Assembly (NCBI GenBank): GCA_030159235.1
Contig: BSBG01000009.1
Coordinates: forward strand, 1-64,000
Length of the DNA stretch: 64,000 nt
Direction of reading: 5' to 3'
Source: Bacillus safensis
GTDB lineage: Bacteria; Bacillota; Bacilli; Bacillales; Bacillaceae
Positions within the stretch are counted from its first letter, which is position 1. Each line of letters starts with the position of its first letter. The notes beneath the pieces were generated by a model, which saw only the letters and a list, made by a program, of their open reading frames with translations, did no database searches and was not told the DNA's origin. Made by a program: the position numbers and the translations under genes. Shown here piece after piece: positions 1-6,894 of the stretch.

Positions 1-312
1 TCATTTATTAATCATTTAAATAGACTGAGAGACCCTTCCCATGTGCGTGAAAGCTCGTTATCAGAATGGAAAGAGCTCTTCGCTGAAAACCAGCTGACTA
101 AAGAAGATATTCGTTACTGGAATCTGCATATTGATTATCAGGACTGGATCATACGCGGACGCACACCAGAAAATGTTCAAAAGGAGATCATTTCCCACCT
201 TCATGCCGCAGACCCTGACACAAAGCAGCTCTTTCAGGTTCAATTCGATACACAGCATCAACCCATTTCCTTCTGTTTAAAAGCTGCACTGATTCAAGGA
301 ATCAAGCATTAA
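1..312 (+). CDS. SAM-dependent methyltransferase, C-terminal part (5' end outside window)
   Basis: Reading frame 1 is open from the first base, so the gene starts upstream; 103 C-terminal residues are visible. The motif LRDPSHVRESSLSEWKELF is typical of the part after the Rossmann core in class I SAM methyltransferases of the YcgJ/UbiE-like group (a 'RDPSH' turn followed by an EW helix). The SAM-binding glycine loop lies outside the window, so substrate and activity cannot be judged. In B. subtilis the neighbour of aroK is ycgJ, also a methyltransferase, which fits this position, but I do not assign the symbol from a fragment. A GTG at 43 is not a convincing start because coding continues upstream. 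A strong terminator follows the stop directly. Confidence 0.7.
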   Translation, partial: SFINHLNRLRDPSHVRESSLSEWKELFAENQLTKEDIRYWNLHIDYQDWIIRGRTPENVQKEIISHLHAADPDTKQLFQVQFDTQHQPISFCLKAALIQGIKH

Positions 313-320
313 CGTGATAG

Positions 321-351
321 AAAAAGTCTACCTTAGTTGGTAGACTTTTTT
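321..351 (+). terminator. Rho-independent terminator after the methyltransferase
   Basis: Stem AAAAAGTCTACC / GGTAGACTTTTT with a short TTAGTT loop and a U tract. It resembles the hairpin at 572-604 beyond aroK; the right arm and following bases are almost identical, consistent with the local duplication. Confidence 0.8.
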
Positions 352-480
352 ATTTCGAACATCACTCTTCATATTTATTGCTTTTCATGTTCGTGATACG
401 TCCTCCTCACGACAAGGAGTGCTGCATGATGTTTCTATTATATGATAAATCAACTCAGATAGGTGAGGCATTTTAAGCAA
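343..480 (-). pseudogene. Remnant of a duplicated aroK (3' tip joined to 5' leader, body deleted)
   Basis: The last bases of the aroK terminator and stop region (GGTAGACTTTTTTATTTCGAA) recur here at 341-359. About 25 bp later the aroK start region recurs at 381-475: ATG (at 387), the AGGAGGAC ribosome site, and the TATAAT-containing leader, about 85 percent identical to 1154-1240. The coding body between is missing. Only two or three aroK-like codons precede a stop, so no product is made. The TATAAT box is intact, so a short transcript toward 343 is possible. Confidence 0.7.
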
Positions 481-571
481 TGTACGCAAGATAGGAGCAT
501 CGCTGAAGCCAGCCTGAGAAGTATCTTTTCTCTTCTTTTTTTCATCCGTCATCACACATGGACGAATAAAT

Positions 572-604
572 AAAAAAAGCCTACCCTAAACGGTAGACTT
601 TTTT
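572..604 (-). terminator. Rho-independent terminator of aroK
   Basis: Hairpin AAGCCTACC / GGTAGACTT (one mismatch) flanked by A and T runs immediately downstream of the aroK stop, usable on both strands. Confidence 0.75.
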
Positions 605-1160
605 ATTTCGAATATAAATCCCAGCCAAGCTTGAGTGTGTCCACAATATAATTAGCGACCTCTTCAGCCTCTAAATGATCTGTTTCCACTCTTGAGTTAT
701 GGAGAGAATAAATTTCCCGGCGTTCTTCAAACAGCTCTTTCATCTCATCGAGCGTCCGGTTGTGAAGAACAGGACGGTTTTCAATTAAGATATCAAGCCG
801 CTGCTTCCAATTCTCCCAAGATAGATCAAGGAAAAGAACTGTACAATGCTTCAAGCAGGAGCGTTTAATTTCTTCCTGTTTAAATGCACCGCCTCCAAGG
901 GAAACGATCTTAAGCTGCGTATGTTCACATAAATCGACGATATAATCCTTTTCAGCCTGCCGGAAGAATGCTTCTCCTTTTTGCTGAAACATCTCTGGAA
1001 TCGTCATGTTGTATTTTTTTTCAATCTCCTGATCCACATCAATAAAATCTCTATATAGCTTTTTGGCAACCAGCTGCCCAATGGTTGTTTTTCCAACACC
1101 CATAAAGCCAATGAGGACAATATTTCGCTGTCTTACAGGAATTTCTCTATTGGTTTTCAT
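603..1160 (-). CDS. aroK: Shikimate kinase
   Basis: Cytosolic enzyme of the shikimate pathway: phosphorylates shikimate at the 3-OH using ATP. The 185-residue protein has the P-loop GFMGVGKTT (residues about 18-26), the DVD motif (about 41-43) that binds shikimate and Mg, the GGG substrate loop in SLGGGAF (about 88-94), and the lid arginine in ENRPVL. Length is normal for the family with a short C-terminal extension. ATG at 1160 is preceded by AGGAGGAC at good spacing. It lies after the IclR gene but has its own TATAAT-bearing leader (about 1209-1222). In B. subtilis aroK lies next to nadE-tmrB; here a catabolic island separates it from nadE and tmrB is absent. Confidence 0.93.
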   Translation of the reverse strand: MKTNREIPVRQRNIVLIGFMGVGKTTIGQLVAKKLYRDFIDVDQEIEKKYNMTIPEMFQQKGEAFFRQAEKDYIVDLCEHTQLKIVSLGGGAFKQEEIKRSCLKHCTVLFLDLSWENWKQRLDILIENRPVLHNRTLDEMKELFEERREIYSLHNSRVETDHLEAEEVANYIVDTLKLGWDLYSK

Positions 1161-1204
1161 GATCGTGACACGTCCTCCTTACGACAAGGAATGCTACATA
1201 ATGT

Positions 1205-1245
1205 TTCTATTATATGATAAATGGAGTAAGAAAAGATAGGCAATC
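1205..1245 (-). promoter_or_regulatory. Candidate aroK promoter -10 region
   Basis: On the minus strand the leader contains ATTTATCATATAATAGAAAC with a perfect TATAAT. The -35 is weak (no clear TTGACA at 16-18 bp). The same bases are conserved in the aroK remnant at 440-470, which suggests they matter or simply reflects recent duplication. Confidence 0.4.
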
Positions 1246-2019
1246 TTAAAAATTGTGTTTGACAACGTAGCCAAGCTGTTCAGACAACCTCTGTGCCTGT
1301 TCTTTCACTTTTTGCTGTAGCTGAGGAATGACCTCTTCAGTAAATCGATGGGTTGGACCAGATATGGATAAACAAGCCTTCACTTCGCCATGAATGTTAA
1401 AGATTGGTGCCGCCACTGCCGCAGATCCCATCTCTCGTTCATCGATGCTGCAAGAAGTATACGTGTCCAGAATATGTTTACATTCCTTTTTCCAGTCATC
1501 TCCCATCACATGATCAGCCTCAGATGCAAATACTGTTTGTTGAAATTCTTCACTTTGAAATGCCAATAACACCTTTCCGCCTGCACCTGCGTATAATGGC
1601 AGCTTCTCACCAATCTTGACAAGATGTCGAATCGATTGCAGCCCTTCCGCTTGTTCAATACAAACCCTGCTTGTTGAATCCATTACATACAGGTTGACGG
1701 TTTCCTTTGTTTCATCACGAAGTGCGTACATGAGTGGTTTAGCCAGCTCTCTCAATTGAATGGACTTCCCTGCAATGTACCCGAGGAGATAAAGTCTTTG
1801 ACCCAATCGATATTTCATTGTTTCTTGATTCTTTTCCACAAAATGATTCATTTCAAGTGCCTTGAGCAGTCTTGTTGTCGTAGACATTGCTAAATTCATC
1901 TCTTTTGAAATATCCGTTAGCGTCAGCTCTTGACGTTCTTCACTAAAACAAGAAAGAATATCCAAAGCGCGCTGAACCGTACGCAGTCCTGATTCTTCTT
2001 TTGACTTCTTATCAGACAT
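1246..2019 (-). CDS. IclR-family transcriptional regulator
   Basis: 257-residue DNA-binding regulator. The N-terminal winged helix-turn-helix is visible at LTLTDISKEMNLAMSTTTRL (residues about 34-53), followed by the IclR effector domain with the GAGGKVLLA signature (about 146-154) and CLSISGP near the end. Full family length (about 250-260). It sits beside the permease at 2209 and the catabolic operon at 3810-11751, and is the obvious local regulator of both. Start: ATG at 2019 is 9 bases after AGGAG; a GTG two codons upstream lies too close to that site. The initiation region is tandemly duplicated (2000-2081), creating an upstream mini-ORF that ends two bases before this ATG. Effector unknown. 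Confidence 0.88.
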   Translation of the reverse strand: MSDKKSKEESGLRTVQRALDILSCFSEERQELTLTDISKEMNLAMSTTTRLLKALEMNHFVEKNQETMKYRLGQRLYLLGYIAGKSIQLRELAKPLMYALRDETKETVNLYVMDSTSRVCIEQAEGLQSIRHLVKIGEKLPLYAGAGGKVLLAFQSEEFQQTVFASEADHVMGDDWKKECKHILDTYTSCSIDEREMGSAAVAAPIFNIHGEVKACLSISGPTHRFTEEVIPQLQQKVKEQAQRLSEQLGYVVKHNF

Positions 2020-2081
2020 GTTCACTTTCTCCTTTTCCCCTTTGACTTCTTATCAGACATGTTCACTTTCTCCTTTTCCCC
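2000..2081. repeat. 41-bp tandem duplication spanning the regulator start site
   Basis: Bases 2000-2040 and 2041-2081 are identical 41-mers carrying ribosome site, ATG and first seven codons of the IclR gene. A decayed third copy (about 19 bp, TTTGATTTCTTATCGACAT) follows at 2082-2100. The unit length is not a multiple of three. Confidence 0.95.
2022..2060 (-). CDS. Upstream leader mini-ORF (12 codons) produced by the duplication
   Basis: The upstream copy of the duplicated initiation region gives ATG at 2060 with a full AGGAG site, reads MSDKKSKGKRRK and stops with TGA at 2022-2024, two bases before the regulator ATG at 2019. The arrangement would allow translational coupling or interference. 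It is an ORF with good initiation signals, not a demonstrated gene. Confidence 0.4.
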   Translation of the reverse strand: MSDKKSKGKRRK

Positions 2082-2093
2082 TTTGATTTCTTA

Positions 2094-2122
2094 TCGACAT
2101 AAACGATCGATTTTGCTATAAT
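2094..2122 (+). promoter_or_regulatory. Sigma-A promoter for the permease gene at 2209
   Basis: TCGACA, 17-bp spacer, TATAAT, with an extended -10 (TGCTATAAT). The -35 hexamer falls within the decayed third copy of the 41-bp repeat. Predicted leader is about 80 nt. Confidence 0.7.
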
Positions 2123-2153
2123 CCATTTTAAATGTTCCACTAAAAGAAAACAA

Positions 2154-2170
2154 ATTCTACTAGACGGAAT
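2154..2170. promoter_or_regulatory. Candidate IclR-family operator upstream of the permease
   Basis: ATTCTACTAGACGGAAT is an imperfect 17-bp inverted repeat lying in the 5' leader of the permease gene. It shares outer arms (ATTCYA...GGAAT) and length with the 17-bp palindrome in the leader of the catabolic operon (11800-11816). Confidence 0.35.
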
Positions 2171-2208
2171 AAAATCAATTGAAGATGTTTGATGGAGGAG
2201 ATATTTGA

Positions 2209-3567
2209 ATGTACCTGGTCGTTTTTACACTTCTTATTAGCTTATATATAGTTCATCAACTATTTCCCGATCCCATACTCTCCTATTTTGTTGGTCTGCT
2301 GGCCGCTATCTCGCTCACCATTTCTTTTAAGAAAGCAAGTGGGCTTTATTTGAAAACAGGTGCTGTGTTTCTCCTAATTGGCTTGTTCTTATTCTTCTTA
2401 TCCGGCCAGCCATTGCACACGTTTTTTCTTCACTTTCATTCCATGCTGGGCTTGCTTTCTCTCTTTTTCATGCTGCCTTTTATTCATTCTCTCATACATG
2501 TTGGACATTTCGATACACAATTAAATAAACTGCTCACACTGCATACAACGAGCACAAATCAGCTTTATCGCAAGAGTTCATTTGTCACTCATATTCTCGG
2601 CATGTTTTTAAATATCGCGACGATCCCCTTACTATATACATCGCTCAAACCGTCGCTGGAATCCCTAAAAGAACAAGTGAAACAACGTCTTTATACACGC
2701 AACCTTTTAAGGTCATATGCATTATGTTTAAGCTGGAGCCCTGTTGAAGTGCTAGTTAGCGTCACCATTGATGCAACCAAACTAAAATATTATCAAATTG
2801 CACCCGTTACTTTTGGTTTAATGGTCATAGTGCTGGCGACAGATTGGATGCTATTTTCTCGTCAAAGCAAACGATTACCAAACATCATTCAGTCAGCAGA
2901 AACAAACTCCAACCCTCATCGAATTAAGCGAAAAACCCTTCAGCTCGCTTTCATGCTGCTGAGTTTTATGACAGCCGTCTCACTTGTCGATGCATGGATT
3001 GGGAAAGGCTATTTATTCGCTGTAGTGCTGACCATTATTCCATTTGCTCTATTATTCTCTTCTATCATCAGAAAAAGAAAACAATATATAGCCGTTTCTG
3101 TTCCTCATTGGAAAGATAGAACCCGTCAGCTCTCCAACTATATGTGTCTATTTTTAAGTGCTGGCTTCTTTGTCGATATGCTGCTTGCCACAAACAGTAT
3201 GCAGCCGATTCAAGCATTTATTGTCAGTATATCAAACCATGCCATTTGGGTTTATTGTGTCATTGGGTTATATTTTCTAATCACCGCCCTTTGCGGTTTT
3301 CACCCGCTCGTCTCGCTTGCTTTGTTAGTCAGCATGATGACACCTGTCATCCACGAACTGCCTGCTCTTCCCATTGCCATCATGCTCATCGTTGCTGGAA
3401 CATCAACTGTCATGTTTAGTCCTTTTAATGTTTCTGTCTCCCTATTAGCTGATTTAATGAAGGTCAACCCTTACCGTATCACTCGCTGGAATATATGGTT
3501 TGCTGGCTTTTATATCAGCATGGGTATCGCATGTGCAACGATCATCACCGTTCTCTTTTATTCATAA
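2209..3567 (+). CDS. Multispanning membrane protein, probable permease of the catabolic island
   Basis: 452 residues, almost entirely hydrophobic, with roughly 11-12 predicted membrane segments broken by short basic loops (for example around residues 225-245 and 285-305). I do not recognise the family. The general architecture (paired halves, re-entrant-looking TSTVMFSPFNVSVSLL near residues 397-412) is that of an ion-coupled organic-anion or dicarboxylate type permease, which is an inference. ATG is preceded by GGAGG. It is divergent from the IclR regulator, which makes it a likely regulatory target. The island also encodes an MFS importer, so this protein might export or import an intermediate. 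Confidence 0.6.
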   Translation: MYLVVFTLLISLYIVHQLFPDPILSYFVGLLAAISLTISFKKASGLYLKTGAVFLLIGLFLFFLSGQPLHTFFLHFHSMLGLLSLFFMLPFIHSLIHVGHFDTQLNKLLTLHTTSTNQLYRKSSFVTHILGMFLNIATIPLLYTSLKPSLESLKEQVKQRLYTRNLLRSYALCLSWSPVEVLVSVTIDATKLKYYQIAPVTFGLMVIVLATDWMLFSRQSKRLPNIIQSAETNSNPHRIKRKTLQLAFMLLSFMTAVSLVDAWIGKGYLFAVVLTIIPFALLFSSIIRKRKQYIAVSVPHWKDRTRQLSNYMCLFLSAGFFVDMLLATNSMQPIQAFIVSISNHAIWVYCVIGLYFLITALCGFHPLVSLALLVSMMTPVIHELPALPIAIMLIVAGTSTVMFSPFNVSVSLLADLMKVNPYRITRWNIWFAGFYISMGIACATIITVLFYS

Positions 3568-3597
3568 AAAAAAGAACTCATCTTGGTATGAGTTCTC
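3566..3597 (-). terminator. Hairpin with U tract, downstream end of the catabolic operon
   Basis: GAACTCA/TGAGTTC stem; on the minus strand it is followed by eight T residues. A near copy of this hairpin (GAGAACTC/GAGTTCTC) lies at 3771-3797, on the other side of the dispersed repeat element. Confidence 0.65.
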
Positions 3598-3652
3598 AAA
3601 TTGTTGACAAAGGGCTAAAATGATCTTTATTTTAGCCCTTTGTCTTCTTTTC

Positions 3653-3770
3653 AGCGTGATAGAAAACCTTTGCAGTCTAGGAAGGACGAGCACCGGAGCG
3701 GAGCGAATTTGAGATTCGTGAGCACTGGAGCGCAGCCCTGACAAAGAATGCGAGGGTTTGGCTACACGCT
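3653..3770 (+). repeat. Dispersed intergenic element, long copy (118 bp)
   Basis: Begins AGCGTG and ends CACGCT, an inverted terminal pair. It shares long identical blocks with 16459-16542 (for example AACCTTTGCAGTCTAGGAAG and ACAAAGAATGCG/GGCAAAGAATGCG). It contains an internal direct repeat starting GAGCACCGGAGCG / GAGCACTGGAGCG about 32 bp apart. Homology extends upstream through the hairpin GGGCTAAAAT...ATTTTAGCCC (3611-3640). No ORF. Confidence 0.8.
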
Positions 3771-3805
3771 GAGAACTCGTCTTGATATGAGTTCTCTTTT
3801 GCTTT
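3771..3805 (+). terminator. Second copy of the GAGAACTC hairpin
   Basis: GAGAACTCgtcttgataTGAGTTCTC followed by TTTTGC on the plus strand, terminator-like for the rightward permease transcript. With the hairpin at 3574-3596 it brackets the dispersed element. Confidence 0.55.
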
Positions 3806-3809
3806 CTCG

Positions 3810-5123
3810 CTATGGTTTTAATTGAATACGTTCAATTTTACCTACGATAAAAATGTACGACAATGCCCCGCCTAATGCGACTAAACTGACGAATAAAATT
3901 CCCCCGTTGTAAGAGCCTGTCGCCGAGACGATGAATCCGATAATCAGCGGAGTGATGATCCCTGCTAGATTCGCAAAAAAGTTAAATACACCGCCAGCCA
4001 GCCCAACCATTTCCTTCGGTGCTACCTCAGACAGCATCGTCCAAGAGATATTAGACAGTCCTTGGGCAAATGAAGCGATGGATAAAATGGTCAGCACAAG
4101 CGGGATATTCGTTGTAAAGTTCGCTAAAACAATGGTACTTGTCAGAAGCAAACCAACCACTACTGGCAGCTTTCTCGCTGCATTCACGGATACACCCTTT
4201 TTGAGCAGCCAATCAGACACATATCCTCCAAACAATACCCCAAAGAATGCAGCAATATAAGGAAGAGATGCAGCAAAACCTACCTTGAGAAACGCCATAT
4301 TTTTCGCCTCTGCTAAATAGGTCGGAAACCATGTTAAAAAGAAAAATAGCGTAGACGCAACAGAGAATTGGCCAATATAGAGCCCGATCAATTTACGATA
4401 TTTTAGAAGGGCGGCAAAGTCTGCCCATTTCAGCTTCTCCTGTGATGCTACTGACAGCCCTTCGCCTTGCCGAATTAATTCTAACTCATTTTTATTTACC
4501 TTCGGATGCTCTTTCGGTTCGTGATAAAACTTGTACCAAAAGAAAGCAAATATGATACCGAGCGCACCTGCCGTAATAAAGACGGTTCTCCAATCGAAAG
4601 TCGTCATGATCCAGAAAAGAAGAGGTGTCGCAAATGCAAGACCCACATATTCTCCAGCAGTATACACACCTGTTGCAAAAGCCCGTTCCCGCCTCGGAAA
4701 CCATGTGGTCACAATGCGGTTATTCGCAGGAAATGCGGGAGATTCTGTAATCCCAATAAACAAACGACAGCCGAATAAAAAGGCAAAGCTATTCGCAAAC
4801 GCCTGTAGGCCTGTAAAAATAGACCAGGTAATGAGTGATATCCCATACGTTACCTTTGAGCCAAATTTATCGAGAATAAAACCGCCTGGTATTTGCATCG
4901 CTGTATATGTCCAGCTAAATGCTGAAAAAATAAGACCTAATAAGGCAGGATTTAATTGCAATGAAGATTGAATAGCAGGTGCAACAATGGATACACTGGC
5001 TCGATCAATATAATTAATAGCGGTAATAAAAAACAACAGAATCAATATGCCAAAACGAGCTTTCGTTGGTTTCACATAAGCGGGCTGCAATTCATTCCCC
5101 TTCAGTTCTGAATGCACTTTCAT
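3810..5123 (-). CDS. MFS transporter of the anion:cation symporter type (sugar-acid / organic-anion import)
   Basis: 437 residues, 12 membrane segments. The N-terminal segment FFITAINYIDRASVSIVAPAI with the conserved YxDR after helix 1, the GGFILDKFGSK loop 2-3 motif and FPANNRIVTTWFPRRERAFA are typical of the anion:cation symporter branch (glucarate, galactonate, hexuronate, phthalate-like carriers). Last gene of the catabolic operon, 45 bp after the CoA-transferase, so it probably imports the substrate. Start at ATG 5123 gives AAAGGAGG at 6-base spacing; an ATG two codons upstream overlaps the ribosome site. Substrate not deducible. Confidence 0.87.
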   Translation of the reverse strand: MKVHSELKGNELQPAYVKPTKARFGILILLFFITAINYIDRASVSIVAPAIQSSLQLNPALLGLIFSAFSWTYTAMQIPGGFILDKFGSKVTYGISLITWSIFTGLQAFANSFAFLFGCRLFIGITESPAFPANNRIVTTWFPRRERAFATGVYTAGEYVGLAFATPLLFWIMTTFDWRTVFITAGALGIIFAFFWYKFYHEPKEHPKVNKNELELIRQGEGLSVASQEKLKWADFAALLKYRKLIGLYIGQFSVASTLFFFLTWFPTYLAEAKNMAFLKVGFAASLPYIAAFFGVLFGGYVSDWLLKKGVSVNAARKLPVVVGLLLTSTIVLANFTTNIPLVLTILSIASFAQGLSNISWTMLSEVAPKEMVGLAGGVFNFFANLAGIITPLIIGFIVSATGSYNGGILFVSLVALGGALSYIFIVGKIERIQLKP

Positions 5124-5168
5124 AACCATCCTCCTTTGTTTCCGCAGCGCGCGGTTCGGTTGAGCGCC

Positions 5169-6371
5169 TTAAATGACCCCTTTTTCTTCTAACTGCTTAC
5201 ACTCTTCTTCTGTGAAGCCAAGCATATTTGTTAAAATCTCATAATTATGTTCGCCTAAATCAGGTGCAATGTGACGGATACTTCCGGGTGTTTTTTCAAA
5301 CTTCGGAATGATCCCAGGCACCTTTACTTTTCCAAGACGAGGGTGATGCACTTCGACGATATTCTCTCGTGCTTGAAATTGCGGATGCTCAAAAATATCT
5401 CGAATACTTAAAATTGGGCTGACAGGAACGCCATGAGTATCTAGAATTTCTAATACATCATCCCTTGTTTTCGACGCAATCCATTGAGAGACGATCGCAT
5501 CCATCTCTTTGTTATGCTTCAGCCTAGATGCATTGACCGCAAATTTTTCATCCTCAAGTAAATCTAATCGATTCATCGCCTCTGCCAATCGATTGAAGGT
5601 CGAATCTGTACTCGTCACAAGAACCAAATAATGTCCATCCTTCGTCTCATAGGTGCCAGCAGGGCTTGAATGACCACTTAGCCCCGGTGAACGCTCACGC
5701 ACCTTCCCAAGCTTGTCATATTCTGCAACCAAAAATTCTAACATACGAAATACAGATTCATAGAGGCCCAAATCCACCATTTGCCCAGTTCCTTCAGGAT
5801 GTGTATCCCTGTAATACATCGCAGTCACAGTAGCAAACGCCACATAGATGCCAGCAATATAATCTGTCAGAGAAAAAGAAGGGCTGACTGGATGCCGGTT
5901 TGGAAACCCTTGAAGATATGTAAAGCCGCTAAACGCCGTTGCAGGTGTTCCAAATCCGGCCTTGTCCTTAAACGGACCCGTTTGTCCATAACCCGATACA
6001 CGAATCATAATTAAACGAGGGTTGATTTCCTTTAATACATCGTACCCCACGCCCCATTTTTCAAGCGTTCCAGGGCGGAAATTCTCAATCAACACATCGA
6101 CCTGACCTGCAAGCTTTTTAAAAATGTCTTTTGCTTCGTCTTTGTGCAGGTCCAGTGTAAGAGATTTCTTATTCCGTGAGAGACCTGACCATCTAAGTGG
6201 TTCACCATCTGCAAAAGGGCCAACATGCCGCAGCGTATCGCCTTTACCAGGAATCTCGACTTTGATGACCTCTGCACCAAAATCCCCTAGAAGCACCGCG
6301 CCATAGGGTGCAGCGATCATTGTAGAGACGTCTAATATTTTCATTCCTTCGAGCGGTGTATTCATATTCAT
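5169..6371 (-). CDS. CaiB/BaiF (class III) CoA-transferase
   Basis: 400-residue enzyme of the formyl-CoA transferase / CaiB / BaiF family, which moves CoA between carboxylic acids through an aspartyl-anhydride intermediate. N-terminal LEGMKILDVSTMIAAPYGA, GDFGAEVIKVE and ENFRPGTLEKWG are family signatures; the catalytic Asp is expected in FSLTDYIAGIY (about residue 168). Probably activates the imported carboxylate as a CoA thioester for the citryl-CoA-lyase-like enzyme encoded by the first gene of the operon. Start at ATG 6371 with AAGGGAG at 7 bases. A stem-loop without U tract separates it from the cupin gene. Confidence 0.88.
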   Translation of the reverse strand: MNMNTPLEGMKILDVSTMIAAPYGAVLLGDFGAEVIKVEIPGKGDTLRHVGPFADGEPLRWSGLSRNKKSLTLDLHKDEAKDIFKKLAGQVDVLIENFRPGTLEKWGVGYDVLKEINPRLIMIRVSGYGQTGPFKDKAGFGTPATAFSGFTYLQGFPNRHPVSPSFSLTDYIAGIYVAFATVTAMYYRDTHPEGTGQMVDLGLYESVFRMLEFLVAEYDKLGKVRERSPGLSGHSSPAGTYETKDGHYLVLVTSTDSTFNRLAEAMNRLDLLEDEKFAVNASRLKHNKEMDAIVSQWIASKTRDDVLEILDTHGVPVSPILSIRDIFEHPQFQARENIVEVHHPRLGKVKVPGIIPKFEKTPGSIRHIAPDLGEHNYEILTNMLGFTEEECKQLEEKGVI

Positions 6372-6399
6372 TACTTGACTCCCTTTCATTCAAGTGATG

Positions 6400-6430
6400 A
6401 AGGGCTAAAATACTTTCGATCTTAGCCCTT
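6400..6430 (-). other. Intra-operon stem-loop between cupin and CoA-transferase genes
   Basis: AAGGGCTAA/TTAGCCCTT with a 12-13 nt middle. On the transcript strand there is no U tract, so it is a processing or stabilising structure rather than a terminator. The arms match the hairpin preceding the dispersed element (3611-3640). Confidence 0.55.
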
Positions 6431-6491
6431 TTCATCTTTCTAATTGACCCGTAAAGCCCTGATGATTGAGGGCTTACCGGTGCAGGTTAAA

Positions 6492-6872
6492 TTAATCCTT
6501 TGGAAGCTGCCCTTGCGGTGTGTAGAGCCAAATGAGCCATAAAGGTTCATCTCCTGTATTGACATGCTGATGCGATACACCATCTGGAATGAACATGAAA
6601 TCATTTTGCTTAAAGGACTGCCTTTCTCCTTCACAAATGACTTCGCCAGATCCCTTAATCACATAATCAAATTCCTCTGAACCCGGGTGATTGTGCACTG
6701 AACTTGCTTCTCCCGGTTCAAAAATGGTGAGACCCGCCATCATATGCTCTGATCCAACCGTATCTGGTGTAATGGTTTGAAATACCTTTCGAATCATTTG
6801 CTCCTCTGGACGATCTAAACCTAACCATAATGGGTTCCCATCTTGAAACGGATTCAATACTTTAATTTTCAT
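6492..6872 (-). CDS. Single-domain cupin protein
   Basis: 126 residues, one cupin barrel. Motif 1 is visible as SSVHNHPGSEEFDYVIKGSG (His-x-His, Glu, Gly) and motif 2 as PDGVSHQHVN, so the usual metal site of three His and one Glu seems complete. Cupins of this size are isomerases, dioxygenases, lyases or sensors; the sequence alone does not decide. It is cotranscribed with the TPP enzyme (22 bp upstream) and the CoA-transferase, so it likely acts on a pathway intermediate. ATG at 6872 follows a GAGGAGG-type site. Confidence 0.8.
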   Translation of the reverse strand: MKIKVLNPFQDGNPLWLGLDRPEEQMIRKVFQTITPDTVGSEHMMAGLTIFEPGEASSVHNHPGSEEFDYVIKGSGEVICEGERQSFKQNDFMFIPDGVSHQHVNTGDEPLWLIWLYTPQGQLPKD

Positions 6873-6894
6873 TGTTAATTCCTCCTCGTTTTGT

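Noticed and set aside
4531..4971. 146-codon ORF antisense to the MFS gene
   Set aside because: Shadow of a strongly supported coding sequence on the other strand.
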